Shown piece by piece: positions 16,899 through 26,215 of a DNA stretch of 61,835 nt. The notes below the pieces were generated by a model. That model did not search any database and was not told where the DNA came from. It worked only from the letters and a program-made list of their open reading frames with translations. The stretch comes from an uncultured Lachnospiraceae bacterium (GTDB lineage: Bacteria > Bacillota > Clostridia > Lachnospirales > Lachnospiraceae), in NCBI GenBank assembly GCA_910589385.1, contig CAJUTU010000021.1, positions 1 through 61,835 on the forward strand, given 5' to 3'. The translations under genes and the position numbers were made by a program. Position 1 is the first letter of the stretch, and each line of letters starts with the position of its first letter.

Positions 16899-19064
16899 TC
16901 ACATGATTTTTACATATTTATAGATAAATTTCTTCGGAGGGTCCAATCCTTCTTTGACTTTACGTGAAAATTTCCGGTAAATACCCCAGGCGTGTTTCGT
17001 GTCTTCTTTTGTAGCGGTTTTCTGATAGAACATGGTTTCCAATACAGTCTGGTACAGCCATTCTATGGAATCCGAAGGGATTTCGGGCAGGAAATCTCGC
17101 AGCATTTGGAAGCCCTGTAAACTCAGGATATCGGTTTTTGCCATTCCTAGGAAGAGAGCGGTCTCATAAATTGCATGATATATACGCTGGATTCCAGAGC
17201 CATGGCGGATGGTGCAAAAACGCCGGTATCTATGCTGCCGCCGGAGAGCCGCCTGACTAAAGAACAGCAGGGCCGCAGCCAGAAAACAGGCGAAAACGAC
17301 CGCACACAATTTTAAGGCCAACAGCACTCGCCCGGCAGCATTGGGAACCCAGGAACGCCCGTTTTCGGACACTGCAGGGATGCCGGAGCGGGGACGCGCC
17401 CCGTAATAGGGCAGGGTATGTTCTTTTAAGATCCATTCTCCATTTTCAGAAACTTCACACCAGGCATGTCCCATTTCACCGGTGATGTCGGCCGTGTAGC
17501 GGCCATCCTCCTGTCGGTGGAATGCGGATGCAGGAACCGCGTAGCCCTGCACATATCTGGACGGGAATCCGCACATACGGTACATCAAGGCGGCTGTTGT
17601 GGCAAAATGGACGCAGAAGCCCTTTTGGTTGTCAAATAGAAAATATTCGGCAAAATCGTTTCCGTCAGGGGTGGGGCCTGGTTCATAATCATAAACCGTA
17701 TTTTCCTTAAATTCTTTTTGGATAAAATCGGAAACGTCTGCAAGAGTTTCCGGCGCGTTCTGCTGGCAGAGGTTTTCCAGCCGATCTAGATCATCTGGAT
17801 ATTGCAAATAGAATGACAGTGGAATTTCCCCGTTCGTATTGACTTCATTCCAACGGCTGTTGTCATAGTAGATACCGTAGGCAGAAGGATAGTATACCGT
17901 TTCTTCTGGTTTGGAATCGAATGTCAGCGTCAGCCGGGTGCCGGTATCCGGCTGGAAATATGACAATGTGTTTAAATCTGGAAAAGTGTCTGCGTTACCA
18001 GCGGAGGAACCAGCGGAAGAATCCATCGACGGATTGGTTTCAGGAGTGAAAACAGGGAGATTTTGCTCCTGGCCGGACTCATTTTGGGACTGAGCATCTT
18101 CATTGGGAGTTTCAGGCATTGCCCCATTTTCGGGATCCGGAATATTTTCGGGGATCGGCTCATTTTCAGAACCCGGAATATTTTCGGGTGTCAATTCATT
18201 TTCAGGAGTTGTATCATTTTCCTGGGGAGTCTGTCCGCTGGTATGGATTTTTGCCTGCATCTGGGCATAGGAATCCTGCAGGGGCTTGATCCATCCGGTT
18301 TCGATGGATTCCCGGGTGCGGGCATAGAATCCGTCCGAAGGCTGTTTGTAATGTTCCAGAGGACGGCTTATGGAGGCGGACAAAAGAACCAGCAGTGCCA
18401 GGGCAGCAGCGGCGGCAGAACCTTTGCACAGCGCGGCGCGTCCTTCCTGACAGCCGCAGACAGCCGCGTAGACTGCGCCGGAGAGGATGAGCAGCCAGCA
18501 AGATATTTCGGAAGGAACCTGTGCGATGATCAGAGCAAATGCTGCCGGAGCCAGGAGCAGTAGAAATGCAAAAAGCTTTCCCTTGCGTATATGCAGCAGC
18601 AGACTCCAGATGAACAAAAGAGGCAGAAGGAACATTGCAAACATCAAAGCCATTTGAGATTCGGGAACCGGCTGGATGGGATAGGGAGAAGCATCTGGCC
18701 ATTGTACAGCCAGGTATGCATTGGCTGTAAAATTAAGTACATTGACTGCTGCATCCAGATGCCGCTGGATCCAGGAGGCGGCGAGGCATAACAATAGTAT
18801 TAGAAAAATCCCTTTTTTGGCGGTACGAAGAGGGGCGTTCCAGATAAAGGCGAAAATGGCAGTAAAAAGGAAACAAAGTGTGTACAGGCGGATCGTGTCT
18901 GTCTGGATGGAAAGTACGCTTGTCAGGCTCTGCCACCAGGAGAGCGCAAGGAACCAGACTGCCAGCAGTTGTACTGCCGCCAGCAGGAAGGGAGAGGGCT
19001 GAGTTTTTGGCTTCGGCGGGGGATAAAGCCTGATACCATCCTGTATCTTTTTTCGTTGCTTCAT
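16899..19064 (-). CDS. Transglutaminase-like membrane protein (TgpA type)
   Basis: This 721-aa protein is the last gene of a MoxR/DUF58/transglutaminase operon. The N-terminal third has a run of about seven membrane helices (DUF3488-like). A low-complexity linker of PENE/PENIP/SENEP repeats follows, then an external transglutaminase core with the catalytic Cys in GFCVHFATTAALMYR and the His in GHAWCEVSEN. One more helix (about 585-610) and a cytoplasmic DUF4129-like tail complete it. Substrate is unknown; the operon type is linked to envelope protein processing or complex assembly. AGGAG 8 nt before the ATG at 19064 is preferred over the upstream start at 19121. Confidence 0.87.
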   Translation of the reverse strand: MKQRKKIQDGIRLYPPPKPKTQPSPFLLAAVQLLAVWFLALSWWQSLTSVLSIQTDTIRLYTLCFLFTAIFAFIWNAPLRTAKKGIFLILLLCLAASWIQRHLDAAVNVLNFTANAYLAVQWPDASPYPIQPVPESQMALMFAMFLLPLLFIWSLLLHIRKGKLFAFLLLLAPAAFALIIAQVPSEISCWLLILSGAVYAAVCGCQEGRAALCKGSAAAAALALLVLLSASISRPLEHYKQPSDGFYARTRESIETGWIKPLQDSYAQMQAKIHTSGQTPQENDTTPENELTPENIPGSENEPIPENIPDPENGAMPETPNEDAQSQNESGQEQNLPVFTPETNPSMDSSAGSSAGNADTFPDLNTLSYFQPDTGTRLTLTFDSKPEETVYYPSAYGIYYDNSRWNEVNTNGEIPLSFYLQYPDDLDRLENLCQQNAPETLADVSDFIQKEFKENTVYDYEPGPTPDGNDFAEYFLFDNQKGFCVHFATTAALMYRMCGFPSRYVQGYAVPASAFHRQEDGRYTADITGEMGHAWCEVSENGEWILKEHTLPYYGARPRSGIPAVSENGRSWVPNAAGRVLLALKLCAVVFACFLAAALLFFSQAALRRQHRYRRFCTIRHGSGIQRIYHAIYETALFLGMAKTDILSLQGFQMLRDFLPEIPSDSIEWLYQTVLETMFYQKTATKEDTKHAWGIYRKFSRKVKEGLDPPKKFIYKYVKIM

Positions 19065-19146
19065 AAATGGTACTCCTAAGTTTGATTTATAATGTAACCC
19101 ATTCTTGGATCTTTTTTTCATGCAATACGTTACACGCTCCGTCCAA

Positions 19147-20247
19147 TTATAACTGCAGCAGTTCCTGTTCTTCTCCGTTTACCTTAAGTGTTCCGTCTGC
19201 ATTCAGGATTACGATGCTGCTGAAATTTTCACCGCGGAAAGCATCCTCATAGCAGGTTTTTTCCTGTTCCTCATTTTGGAATGGTTCCGTGGATAACAGC
19301 CGCCAGATCCATTCGTAAACGGATTCTGCTGTATGGATCCGCCATTTGATGACCTGTCCGCTTTTTTCTTCAAACCATGCAGCCATATGGATGCATTTTT
19401 CCTCTAAAAGGGTAACAGACAAGGAGGCAGCCCGCTCCAGCAGGCGGTTGAATGCGGCGCTGTCTGTATCTGCAAGAGGCAGGCGGATCCAGAGAAGCAC
19501 GACGCATCCCATAGGAAACCCATGTTCCTTCACCATCAGATTATCCTCTTTGGCGCTCAGCTTCCAGTGGATAGAATGGATAGAGTCAGGAGGACGGTAT
19601 TCCCGTACCTGGTAAATTTCGCTGGGATCGTCCCCTTTCTTTTCCGTGGAATATTCGTCAGCGTCAGCAAGAAATTCCCGTGTACGCCGGGTGATTTCCA
19701 AAGGCATTAGTTCAAAGGGCGGCATGATCCCAATGTTTTTTTGCTGGTGCAAAGAGATAGTCCGGCAGAAAATTCCAAGCATATCGTATAAAATTAAGGA
19801 TTCCAGACGGTATTCCAGCGTCCCGGCATATTGGGAATCCAGTTCGATTTCCAGTTTCTGTTCTCTAAGCGGGCCAAGCTCTGCAGGCGCATATTTTAAA
19901 GACAGCCCTCTCTGGAATGCAGGGGCGCGTCTGCTGCTGCGAAAAACAGATTGTTTTGAAAAATGATTTTTCACCCGGGCGCGGACACAATATTTGACGC
20001 TCCAGATCCGGGAGTGATTTTTCAAAATAAGGGAGCCGGAAAATCGTTTTGCACGTTCTGCCATGGCCGGGAACCTGCCGAAACGGACGTTGATATTCCT
20101 GCCCATGTTCCAGAGAAAGATGCAGGAACAGAGCGGATATAGGATTTCCAGAATTAAAAGCCCCGTCCAGATATGCCCGTCATACATAAAAAACAGATAC
20201 ATGCTGAATAAAACAGTCAGTAAATATCCAATCATCCGTACGATCAT
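19147..20247 (-). CDS. DUF58-domain membrane protein
   Basis: This 366-aa protein has two N-terminal membrane helices (about 3-40). A beta-rich region follows, then the DUF58 signature YQVREYRPPDSIHSIHWKLSAKEDNLMVKE (positions about 210-240), and a vWA-like C-terminal part. DUF58 proteins are encoded with MoxR ATPases and transglutaminases and are thought to be substrates or adaptors of the ATPase. It lies 33 bp after the MoxR gene and 82 bp before the transglutaminase gene on the same strand. Metal-ion-site residues of a full vWA MIDAS are not clear. Confidence 0.88.
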   Translation of the reverse strand: MIVRMIGYLLTVLFSMYLFFMYDGHIWTGLLILEILYPLCSCIFLWNMGRNINVRFGRFPAMAERAKRFSGSLILKNHSRIWSVKYCVRARVKNHFSKQSVFRSSRRAPAFQRGLSLKYAPAELGPLREQKLEIELDSQYAGTLEYRLESLILYDMLGIFCRTISLHQQKNIGIMPPFELMPLEITRRTREFLADADEYSTEKKGDDPSEIYQVREYRPPDSIHSIHWKLSAKEDNLMVKEHGFPMGCVVLLWIRLPLADTDSAAFNRLLERAASLSVTLLEEKCIHMAAWFEEKSGQVIKWRIHTAESVYEWIWRLLSTEPFQNEEQEKTCYEDAFRGENFSSIVILNADGTLKVNGEEQELLQL

Positions 20248-20280
20248 AGCTGCTCATCTCCTCCATGTAAGAGAACTTGA

Positions 20281-21246
20281 TTATTTTGAGGATATCGTTG
20301 GAGCCGGGGTATGGTCCAAAATCTGCCAAATCAGATCTTGAACCAGAATATGCCCCACCTTGGCCTTTGTACTCAACAGAATACGATGGGCGGCAACCGC
20401 AGGAAATACAGCTTTTACATCATCCGGAATGACATATTCCCTGCCGCTTAAGTATGCGCTCGCCTTGGCCATGGCGGTCAGGGCGATGGTTCCGCGGGGG
20501 CTTAAGCCCAGGGCAGCCATTTCCTGTTCCCGGGTGGCTTTTGCAAGCCGGGCGATATAAGAATAGATAACATCATGCACATAGATTTCGCTTACGTTTT
20601 CCTGTGTCTCCAAAAGTTTATCGGCTGAAAAAACACGCTCTGCCCGTGTATCCGCCCGGCCGAACTGGTTCCGTTTTAAGATATCCACCTCTTCTTCGAC
20701 GGTGGGATAACCCATTTTTACGCAGATCATGAAACGGTCAAGCTGGGATTCCGGAAGAAGCTGCGTCCCGGCAGAACCAGTGGGATTTTGTGTGGCAATG
20801 ACAATAAACGGATTTCCTACATTTCGGGTGGTGCCGTCTACTGTTACGTGCCGTTCTTCCATGACTTCCAGAAGCGCGGACTGCGTCTTCGGAGAAGTCC
20901 GGTTGATTTCATCAGCCAGCAGCAGATTGCACATGACAGAACCGGGCTGATATACGAATTGTCCGGTTTCCTTCTGATAAATCGTAAAACCGGTCAGATC
21001 TGCGGGAAGGACATCAGGTGTGAACTGCACCCGGTTTGCCTTAAGCCCCATAGCGTGGGAAAATGCAAGCGCCATGGTTGTTTTTCCGGTGCCGGGAATG
21101 TCTTCGACAAGGATGTGCCCTTTCGCAAGAATTGCCATCATGATCTGTTCAATGATATCCGACTTTCCGACTACCGCGTTCTGTACCTGTGAAATCACTG
21201 CACGGGGAGTGCCGGATGGGACGGCGTTGTATTTATAATATGCCAT
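20281..21246 (-). CDS. MoxR-family AAA+ ATPase
   Basis: This 321-aa AAA+ protein is the first gene of the operon. It shows Walker A (EDIPGTGKTT), Walker B (LLADEINRTSPKTQSALLEVMEE), sensor 1 (ATQNPTGSAGT) and the lid domain LSPRGTIALTAMAKA. MoxR proteins act as chaperone-like remodelers, usually with vWA/DUF58 partners, as encoded next here. The ATG at 21246 follows AGAGGA by 8 nt; the open frame extends upstream to 21501, but that part looks non-coding and overlaps the AEC gene end. Confidence 0.94.
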   Translation of the reverse strand: MAYYKYNAVPSGTPRAVISQVQNAVVGKSDIIEQIMMAILAKGHILVEDIPGTGKTTMALAFSHAMGLKANRVQFTPDVLPADLTGFTIYQKETGQFVYQPGSVMCNLLLADEINRTSPKTQSALLEVMEERHVTVDGTTRNVGNPFIVIATQNPTGSAGTQLLPESQLDRFMICVKMGYPTVEEEVDILKRNQFGRADTRAERVFSADKLLETQENVSEIYVHDVIYSYIARLAKATREQEMAALGLSPRGTIALTAMAKASAYLSGREYVIPDDVKAVFPAVAAHRILLSTKAKVGHILVQDLIWQILDHTPAPTISSK

Positions 21247-21443
21247 AAGAATATCCTCTTTTCCAAAATTTCCTTTATCATAGCATAAATCGATGCAGCG
21301 GTCAAAAATATGCAGGATATAAACATAGCATGCAATATAAAATTGCTGTTCACAGCCATATATAAACTGGAAACAGGGGGGATAAAGTTTAAATAGGGTA
21401 AGGCAGCACCCAAAGCGGCCGCGCAGGGGATTGCCTGTATGTG

Positions 21444-22382
21444 TCAGATAAGCCCAATCTGTGATAATCCGAACACAAACAGAAACAATGTGAATACGCA
21501 TAACACAGAGGTGGACGCAACGATTTCTCCTGCCAACTCTCCGTTTCCGCCCATCGTCTGCGCCATGGGAGCGGAGGCGACTGCCGTAGGCGAAGCAAAA
21601 ACGGCAAGAATGACTACAAGGATATCTGCCCGATAGCCGAAAAACGCTCCTGTAAAAATCATGAGAAGGGGGGCGGTTACCAAGCGGACTGCTGCAGTGG
21701 ATGCCAGATATTTCCAGTGTTTTTTCATACTGTCAAAGGAAAGGATCCCGCCCAGGGTTACGAGTGCCAGAGGGGTGGCAATATTTGACAGATCCAGGAT
21801 CGGATCCATGAGAAAATCCGGTATTTTTATATGCAGAAGACTGAAAAGCGTTCCCAGAGCACCTGCCTCTACAAGTGGGTTTTTGGCAATACTGATGAGG
21901 ATTGTTGTAAAGGATACCGTTTTGCCTCGATTTGTTTCAAACAGGATGACTGCCAGGATATTAAACAGAGGGACCACCATTGCTGAAAGTGCGGATACCA
22001 ATGCCGCTCCTTCGTTTCCGCATAAGGAATCTGCGATGGTGGTTCCAAATAAAACAAAATTGCTTCTGTACATTCCCTGGATGATCGTGGATGCATCTTT
22101 TGGCTCTTTTACAATTCGAGGTACGATATACGAGGCAGCAAGATACAAAATCAGGATCTGTATAAGTACCAGGACAAACACACCGGGCTGTAGGGCATCT
22201 CCCAAATCGGCACAATACACATTTACAAAAAGAGTCAGTGGAATAAATACCTTAAAGATCAGGCCGTTCAAGGTTTTAAAATTCTCCTTGGAAAAGATAG
22301 AAAATTTTCGTATCAGCCCTCCCACAGTCATATACACGACAAGGGGAAGGACGACAGAAAGCGCTAACATAAAACTATCCAT
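21444..22382 (-). CDS. AEC-family (auxin efflux carrier-like) transporter
   Basis: This 312-aa membrane protein has about ten helices in two five-helix halves. Family signatures include the N-terminal LPLVVYMTVGGLIRK, the KTLNGLIFKVFIPLTLFVNVY segment and the C-terminal PTAVASAPMAQTMGG with ASTSVL. Bacterial members export or import malate, malonate or other organic acids. GGAGG precedes the ATG at 22382. It stands between the MoxR operon and a divergent AAA/nuclease gene; no substrate clue is visible. Confidence 0.88.
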   Translation of the reverse strand: MDSFMLALSVVLPLVVYMTVGGLIRKFSIFSKENFKTLNGLIFKVFIPLTLFVNVYCADLGDALQPGVFVLVLIQILILYLAASYIVPRIVKEPKDASTIIQGMYRSNFVLFGTTIADSLCGNEGAALVSALSAMVVPLFNILAVILFETNRGKTVSFTTILISIAKNPLVEAGALGTLFSLLHIKIPDFLMDPILDLSNIATPLALVTLGGILSFDSMKKHWKYLASTAAVRLVTAPLLMIFTGAFFGYRADILVVILAVFASPTAVASAPMAQTMGGNGELAGEIVASTSVLCVFTLFLFVFGLSQIGLI

Positions 22383-22463
22383 ATGATCATACCTCCATAG
22401 GGTTTCCAAGCCGCTTGTTAAAAAATAGAATAACACAAAAAACTTTATCTAACAATTGCCGGG

Positions 22464-23984
22464 GTGAAATTCTTGTTATTTTACAGGGCTTGGGATATAA
22501 TAAAATCAAGGAAGCGGCATGCCTGTTTGGAAATCCGGGCGTTGTCTGCCATGGCGGCTGATATGCTGGCGGCATACTATGGCAGGGGCGAAGATTCTTC
22601 AAAGCTATTTGAAAGTCTGGAAATCAGCCGGGCAAAATCCTACAGAAAGTACTTGAATCAGTATGATGTGATCAAGGTGAATATGCAGGAATTTTTCAGT
22701 ACAACAGCCAGTATGGATGAAATGCTCTGGATACTGCAAGCCAGGATCATTGCAGATTTGAAACGTGCATATCCGGATTACGTGGATGGCAGCCATCTTG
22801 TGTTTGTGATGCAGGATATTTTTGCCTTTACAAAGCATCCGTTTGTGGTCTTGATTGATGAGTGGGACTGTTTTTTCCGTGAATATCAGCAGGATAAAGA
22901 GGCTCAGAAGAAATATCTGGATTTCCTGCGGGCGTGGTTAAAAGACAAGGATTATATAGCGCTGGCCTATATGACCGGCATCCTGCCGATCAAGAAATAT
23001 GGTTCGCACTCTGCATTAAATATGTTTACAGAGTATTCTATGACAGAACCAGGGGATCTGGCAGAGTATTTCGGTTTTTCGGAAAATGAAGTAAGAGCGC
23101 TTTGCGAGGACTATAAGATGAGTTTTGAGGAAACGAAAGCATGGTATGATGGTTATCGGATGGTGACGCATACAGAGGATGGCGATAGATGCTATTCTAT
23201 GTATAGCCCAAAGTCTGTAGTGGAGGCGATGCTCCGGCACAAGTTCGGGACATACTGGAATCAGACCGAGACATACGAAGCGCTTAAAGTCTATATCCAA
23301 ATGGATATGGATGGATTAAAAAATGCAGTGATCAGGATGATGGCAAGAGAGGGCGTTCCAATCAATACGGGAACTTTCAGCAATGATATGACTACGTTCG
23401 CGACAAAGGATGATGTATTAACGCTTTTGGTCCATCTGGGGTATCTGACATATGATGGCGCGCTGGGGACAGTTACGATTCCGAATAAAGAGGTTTCACA
23501 GGAGTATGTGAATGCGGTCAGTACAATGGAATGGCAGGAAGTGATTCATTCTCTGGAGGCTTCCAGGAAACTTCTCGAATCATTGTGGGATATGGATGGT
23601 AAGGCTGTGGCAGAGGGGATTGATCTAGCGCACAATGAAATTTCGATTCTCCAATATAACGATGAGAATGCGCTCAGTTGTACCATTAATCTGGCGTTTT
23701 ATTTTGCCAGAGAGTATTATACTGTCATTCGGGAACTCCCAAGTGGGAAAGGCTTTGCAGACATTTGTTTTATCCCCAGAAAGCTGCATATGGATAAACC
23801 GGCCGTAGTCATTGAATTGAAGTGGAATCAAACAACATCCGGCGTGATCGCGCAGATCAAGGATAAACACTATGTAGATGCTTTGAAGGATTACCGGGGG
23901 AATCTGCTTCTTGCAGGCATCAACTACAATAAGAAGACGAAGAAGCATACCTGTGTGATTGAGAAAATGCATAAAGAGAATTAA
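22464..23984 (+). pseudogene. AAA-ATPase-like / PDDEXK protein lacking its N-terminus
   Basis: The family (AAA-ATPase_like plus PDDEXK_9) is recognised by LFESLEISR, HPFVVLIDEWDCFFRE (Walker B), AYMTGILPIKKYGSHSALNMFTEYSM and the nuclease core GKGFADICFIPRK...PAVVIELKWNQT. Full-length members have about 60 more residues with the Walker A PRRFGKT just before the MLAAYYG helix. Here the corresponding stretch (22524-22556) reads RALSAMAADMLAAYY, so the P-loop is destroyed and no good start is present; the first candidate is ATG 22551. ATP binding is therefore unlikely. The rest of the frame is intact over 500 codons, which suggests recent loss or retained nuclease function. These genes are mobile-like multicopy families in gut Clostridia. 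Confidence 0.75.
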
Positions 23985-24038
23985 AATGTGTTTCAAAATT
24001 GCGTTTGCAGAGGAGGATTAAAAAAAACAGTAACAAAA

Positions 24039-24087
24039 ACAGCAGGAAACGACGATTATTGTTCGTGTTCCTGCTGTCTCTTTTTTG
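24039..24087. terminator. Bidirectional terminator
   Basis: ACAGCAGGAA (24039-24048) pairs with TTCCTGCTGT (24068-24077). On the plus strand CTCTTTTTTG follows and serves the AAA/nuclease gene. On the minus strand TTTTTGTTACTGTTTTTTT follows and serves the microprotein gene. Confidence 0.85.
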
Positions 24088-24112
24088 TTCTGCTGTAATT
24101 ACCGCCCATTCT

Positions 24113-24286
24113 TTATTTCCTCAAAGACGGTGCATAGTACTGTCCGCTCATTGCTGCAAGGCCTGCACAGATGATGTCTGCATTTTCTGTAAAATATTTC
24201 TTGAGTGCCTTTACGATTGCGGCTCCGATATCAGCGTTTGCCTTAAACATACTGTTCATTTGTTCTACTGTCATATTCATATACAT
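24113..24286 (-). CDS. 57-residue microprotein
   Basis: This is a short open frame with an excellent ribosome site (AAAGGAGAGAACACC before ATG 24286) and a terminator just downstream (24039-24087). The product starts MYMNMTVEQMNSMFKANAD and has a hydrophobic/amphipathic middle (GAAIVKALKKYF, DIICAGLAAMSG) and a basic end (PSLRK). There is one Cys and no signal peptide. I do not recognise the family. Translation signals and compositional bias (GCA, ATG, GAA codons) support a real gene. A 20-bp palindrome lies about 200 bp upstream. Function unknown; a small membrane-associated or regulatory peptide is possible. Confidence 0.6.
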   Translation of the reverse strand: MYMNMTVEQMNSMFKANADIGAAIVKALKKYFTENADIICAGLAAMSGQYYAPSLRK

Positions 24287-24679
24287 GGTGTTCTCTCCTT
24301 TTCCTTCATGTGATTTTGTTTTATTTCCTTGCTACGTGTATTATAATATCACCTTGGGGAAAAAGTGTTTAGATAACTTTTTGACAAAAAAGTGCGGCAA
24401 TATTGATATGGAAGCAGAAAAATGATAAGCTATCTTAGCCTGATGCAGGCAGTGCTGAATTTTCAGTATGGCTCTTTTTTATTCTTGTGTATACCCGCCA
24501 TAGTGGGTATAATGAGTGAAAGTTCTTTCTTTAGATGAACAGGTTCAAAATCATATGTAGATGGAGAACAGGAGGATAGAATCGGATCTATTTGGTAAAT
24601 ATGATCAGGAAGAGTATGGAAATGCGCGGAATATGAGTAAAAAAATACCCTCTGTTACTCAATAGAAAGGGAGCCATTT
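24287..24679. other. Intergenic region with small open frames and an operator-like site
   Basis: This 393-bp region contains a 38-codon hydrophobic frame (24423-24539) and a 34-codon hydrophilic frame (about 24562-24666). Neither has a good ribosome site, so neither is called. The palindrome at 24491-24510 lies inside the first. A possible TTGACA occurs at 24381-24386. Confidence 0.4.
24491..24510. promoter_or_regulatory. Operator-like palindrome, copy 1
   Basis: ATACCC-N8-GGGTAT, full site ATACCCGCCATAGTGGGTAT. It matches the site at 24945-24964 in 17 of 20 positions. It lies upstream of the microprotein and downstream of the small XRE gene. Confidence 0.55.
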
Positions 24680-24892
24680 TCAAGAGGAATCCTGATTATT
24701 AGTAATCGTTACAACTTCTTGTATCGGAACCTGTAAAATCTGACAAAGATTGTCAATCGTATTTAGAGTGACATTTCTATTGTGTTTCAGAGAGTCTATT
24801 GTACCTTTGGATAAATGATAATCATTAATCAAGCTATATGTCGAAATGCCTTTTTGTTTCAAGGTTTTCCATAGTGGACTAAAATCAATCAT
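24680..24892 (-). CDS. Small XRE-type helix-turn-helix regulator
   Basis: This 70-aa protein is a single HTH domain (HTH_26-like): LWKTLKQKGISTYSLINDYHLSKGTIDSLKHNRNVTLNTIDNLCQIL. The recognition helix is around residues 27-40. It has no ligand domain. Such minimal repressors often control neighbouring mobile or stress genes. Two matching 20-bp palindromes lie nearby, one in the divergent region with the exported protein at 25048 and one beyond its 3' end; they are the natural candidates for its operators. The ribosome site before ATG 24892 is AAAGGCAGG. Confidence 0.8.
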   Translation of the reverse strand: MIDFSPLWKTLKQKGISTYSLINDYHLSKGTIDSLKHNRNVTLNTIDNLCQILQVPIQEVVTITNNQDSS

Positions 24893-24944
24893 ATTGTGCG
24901 CCTGCCTTTAAAACTCATTATATGGGCGTATATGTGACTTGAAC

Positions 24945-24964
24945 ATACCCGATATACTGGGTAT
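24945..24964. promoter_or_regulatory. Operator-like palindrome, copy 2
   Basis: ATACCCGATATACTGGGTAT, the same ATACCC-N8-GGGTAT design as 24491-24510. It lies between the divergent small XRE gene and the exported-protein gene. A half-site-like TATGGGCGTAT occurs at 24921-24931. Confidence 0.6.
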
Positions 24965-25047
24965 AAAAACTGATTTTGGAAGGTGGGGAATAGATAGGCA
25001 GAGGAGGGAAATAGCTGACGGATTAAGGCTGAAAAGGATTTTTACGG

Positions 25048-25410
25048 ATGATAAGGACAAAAAAAGTAATTCTATTATTAGCCGGTGTGGCTATGATTTG
25101 TTTTATGCAGTTTGGACGGGATGTGAAAGTGAATTCCAGCATGAGAAGCTCAGGTGGAAATAATACGAAGGAATACTTGAATATCACAGCAAATCGGATC
25201 TGTATCATTGACAAAGAAAAATTTGCGCAAGAGATTATTGGACGGAGAATAGAAAATTCATATAAAGAAATTTACTTTACAGAGCAATACCCGGACGAAA
25301 TAGAGGTGGCTGTATATTTGAACTGGATAACTTGGGAGATGAGACGTAAGGCTTTTTCGATCATATATGAATATGATGGCCTTGGGAGTTATTCTTTTGA
25401 AATTAAATAA
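25048..25410 (+). CDS. Small exported or membrane-anchored protein
   Basis: This 120-aa protein has an N-terminal basic/hydrophobic signal or anchor (MIRTKKVILLLAGVAMICFMQF). A mature part of about 95 residues with mixed charge follows (ITANRICIIDKEKFAQEIIGRRIENSYKEIYF split over two elements) and ends in an aromatic-rich segment. There is no lipobox at a proper place. The family is not recognised. It is divergent from the small XRE gene and precedes the two-component/ABC locus by 127 bp. The ribosome site is weak (AAGGATTTTTACGG). Confidence 0.55.
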   Translation: MIRTKKVILLLAGVAMICFMQFGRDVKVNSSMRSSGGNNTKEYLNITANRICIIDKEKFAQEIIGRRIENSYKEIYFTEQYPDEIEVAVYLNWITWEMRRKAFSIIYEYDGLGSYSFEIK

Positions 25411-25537
25411 AGACAGGCGAGAGTTTGAGCGCAGCAGATATTTATAGAAGAAGACAAAATTTTCATTCCCCTGTTTTACATCAGCGTATTTTTATAGTAT
25501 ACTTAGGACAGATTTTGATTGATAAGGAATGGCCGCC

Positions 25538-26215
25538 ATGAAGAAAATTTTGCTGATCGAAGACGACCGGGCTTTGCATTCCGGCCTGGTCTATGATCTG
25601 GAAATCGAGAATTACAAGGTATACTCCGCGTTTACCCTGGGGGAGGGAATCGCGCTTTTAGAGGAAAATGAAATAGACTTGATCCTTCTGGACGGGAACC
25701 TGCCTGACGGAGACGGATTCGACTTTTGCAGGGCCGTGAAAGCAGAGAGGGATATCCCGGTCGTTTTACTGACCGCCAGAGACCTGGAGCAGGATGAACT
25801 GAAAGGCTTTGACTGCGGCGCGGATGATTATATTACGAAGCCGTTTAAAGTACCGATCCTCCATAGAAGGATCCAGGCGGCGCTGCGAAAGACAGGGGCC
25901 AGGGAAGAACGGGCGCAATATGACGACGGGTATCTGAAAATTGATTTTGAGAAATTAACGGCTGCCCGGGGGGAAGAGGCGTTGTCGATGACTCCTACGG
26001 AATATAAGATTTTGCGTCTTTTGACCGCCAACCCGGACACCGTGATGACTAAGCGTCTCCTTCTGGAAAAAATATGGGATAACAGCGGGAATTTTGTGGA
26101 CGAGCATACGGTGGCGGTCAATATTAACCGGCTGAGAAAGAAAATTGAATGCGACGGCCATGAATATATTAAGACATTATACGGAATGGGATACCAATGG
26201 AAAAGATCTTGTTAG
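25538..26215 (+). CDS. OmpR-family response regulator (BceR type)
   Basis: This 225-aa regulator has a receiver domain (1-115) with the DD pair in LIEDDRAL, the phospho-acceptor in LILLDGNLPDGDGF and the Lys in YITKPFK. A winged-helix Trans_reg_C domain (about 130-222) follows, with MTPTEYKILRLL and HTVAVNINRLRKKI. It is first in an operon with a histidine kinase whose start overlaps its end by 19 nt. An ABC exporter of the FtsX type follows. This layout is typical of BceRS/VraRS-like systems that sense and resist cell-wall-active peptides. The ATG at 25538 is chosen over 25529 because AAGGAATGG precedes it. Confidence 0.92.
   Translation: MKKILLIEDDRALHSGLVYDLEIENYKVYSAFTLGEGIALLEENEIDLILLDGNLPDGDGFDFCRAVKAERDIPVVLLTARDLEQDELKGFDCGADDYITKPFKVPILHRRIQAALRKTGAREERAQYDDGYLKIDFEKLTAARGEEALSMTPTEYKILRLLTANPDTVMTKRLLLEKIWDNSGNFVDEHTVAVNINRLRKKIECDGHEYIKTLYGMGYQWKRSC

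Noticed and set aside
16899..21246. MoxR/DUF58/transglutaminase genes as a new system
   Set aside because: This operon type is widespread and already described; apart from the PEN-repeat linker nothing is unusual.
24423..24539. 38-codon hydrophobic frame
   Set aside because: No adequate ribosome site, and its codons run through the palindromic site. More likely chance.
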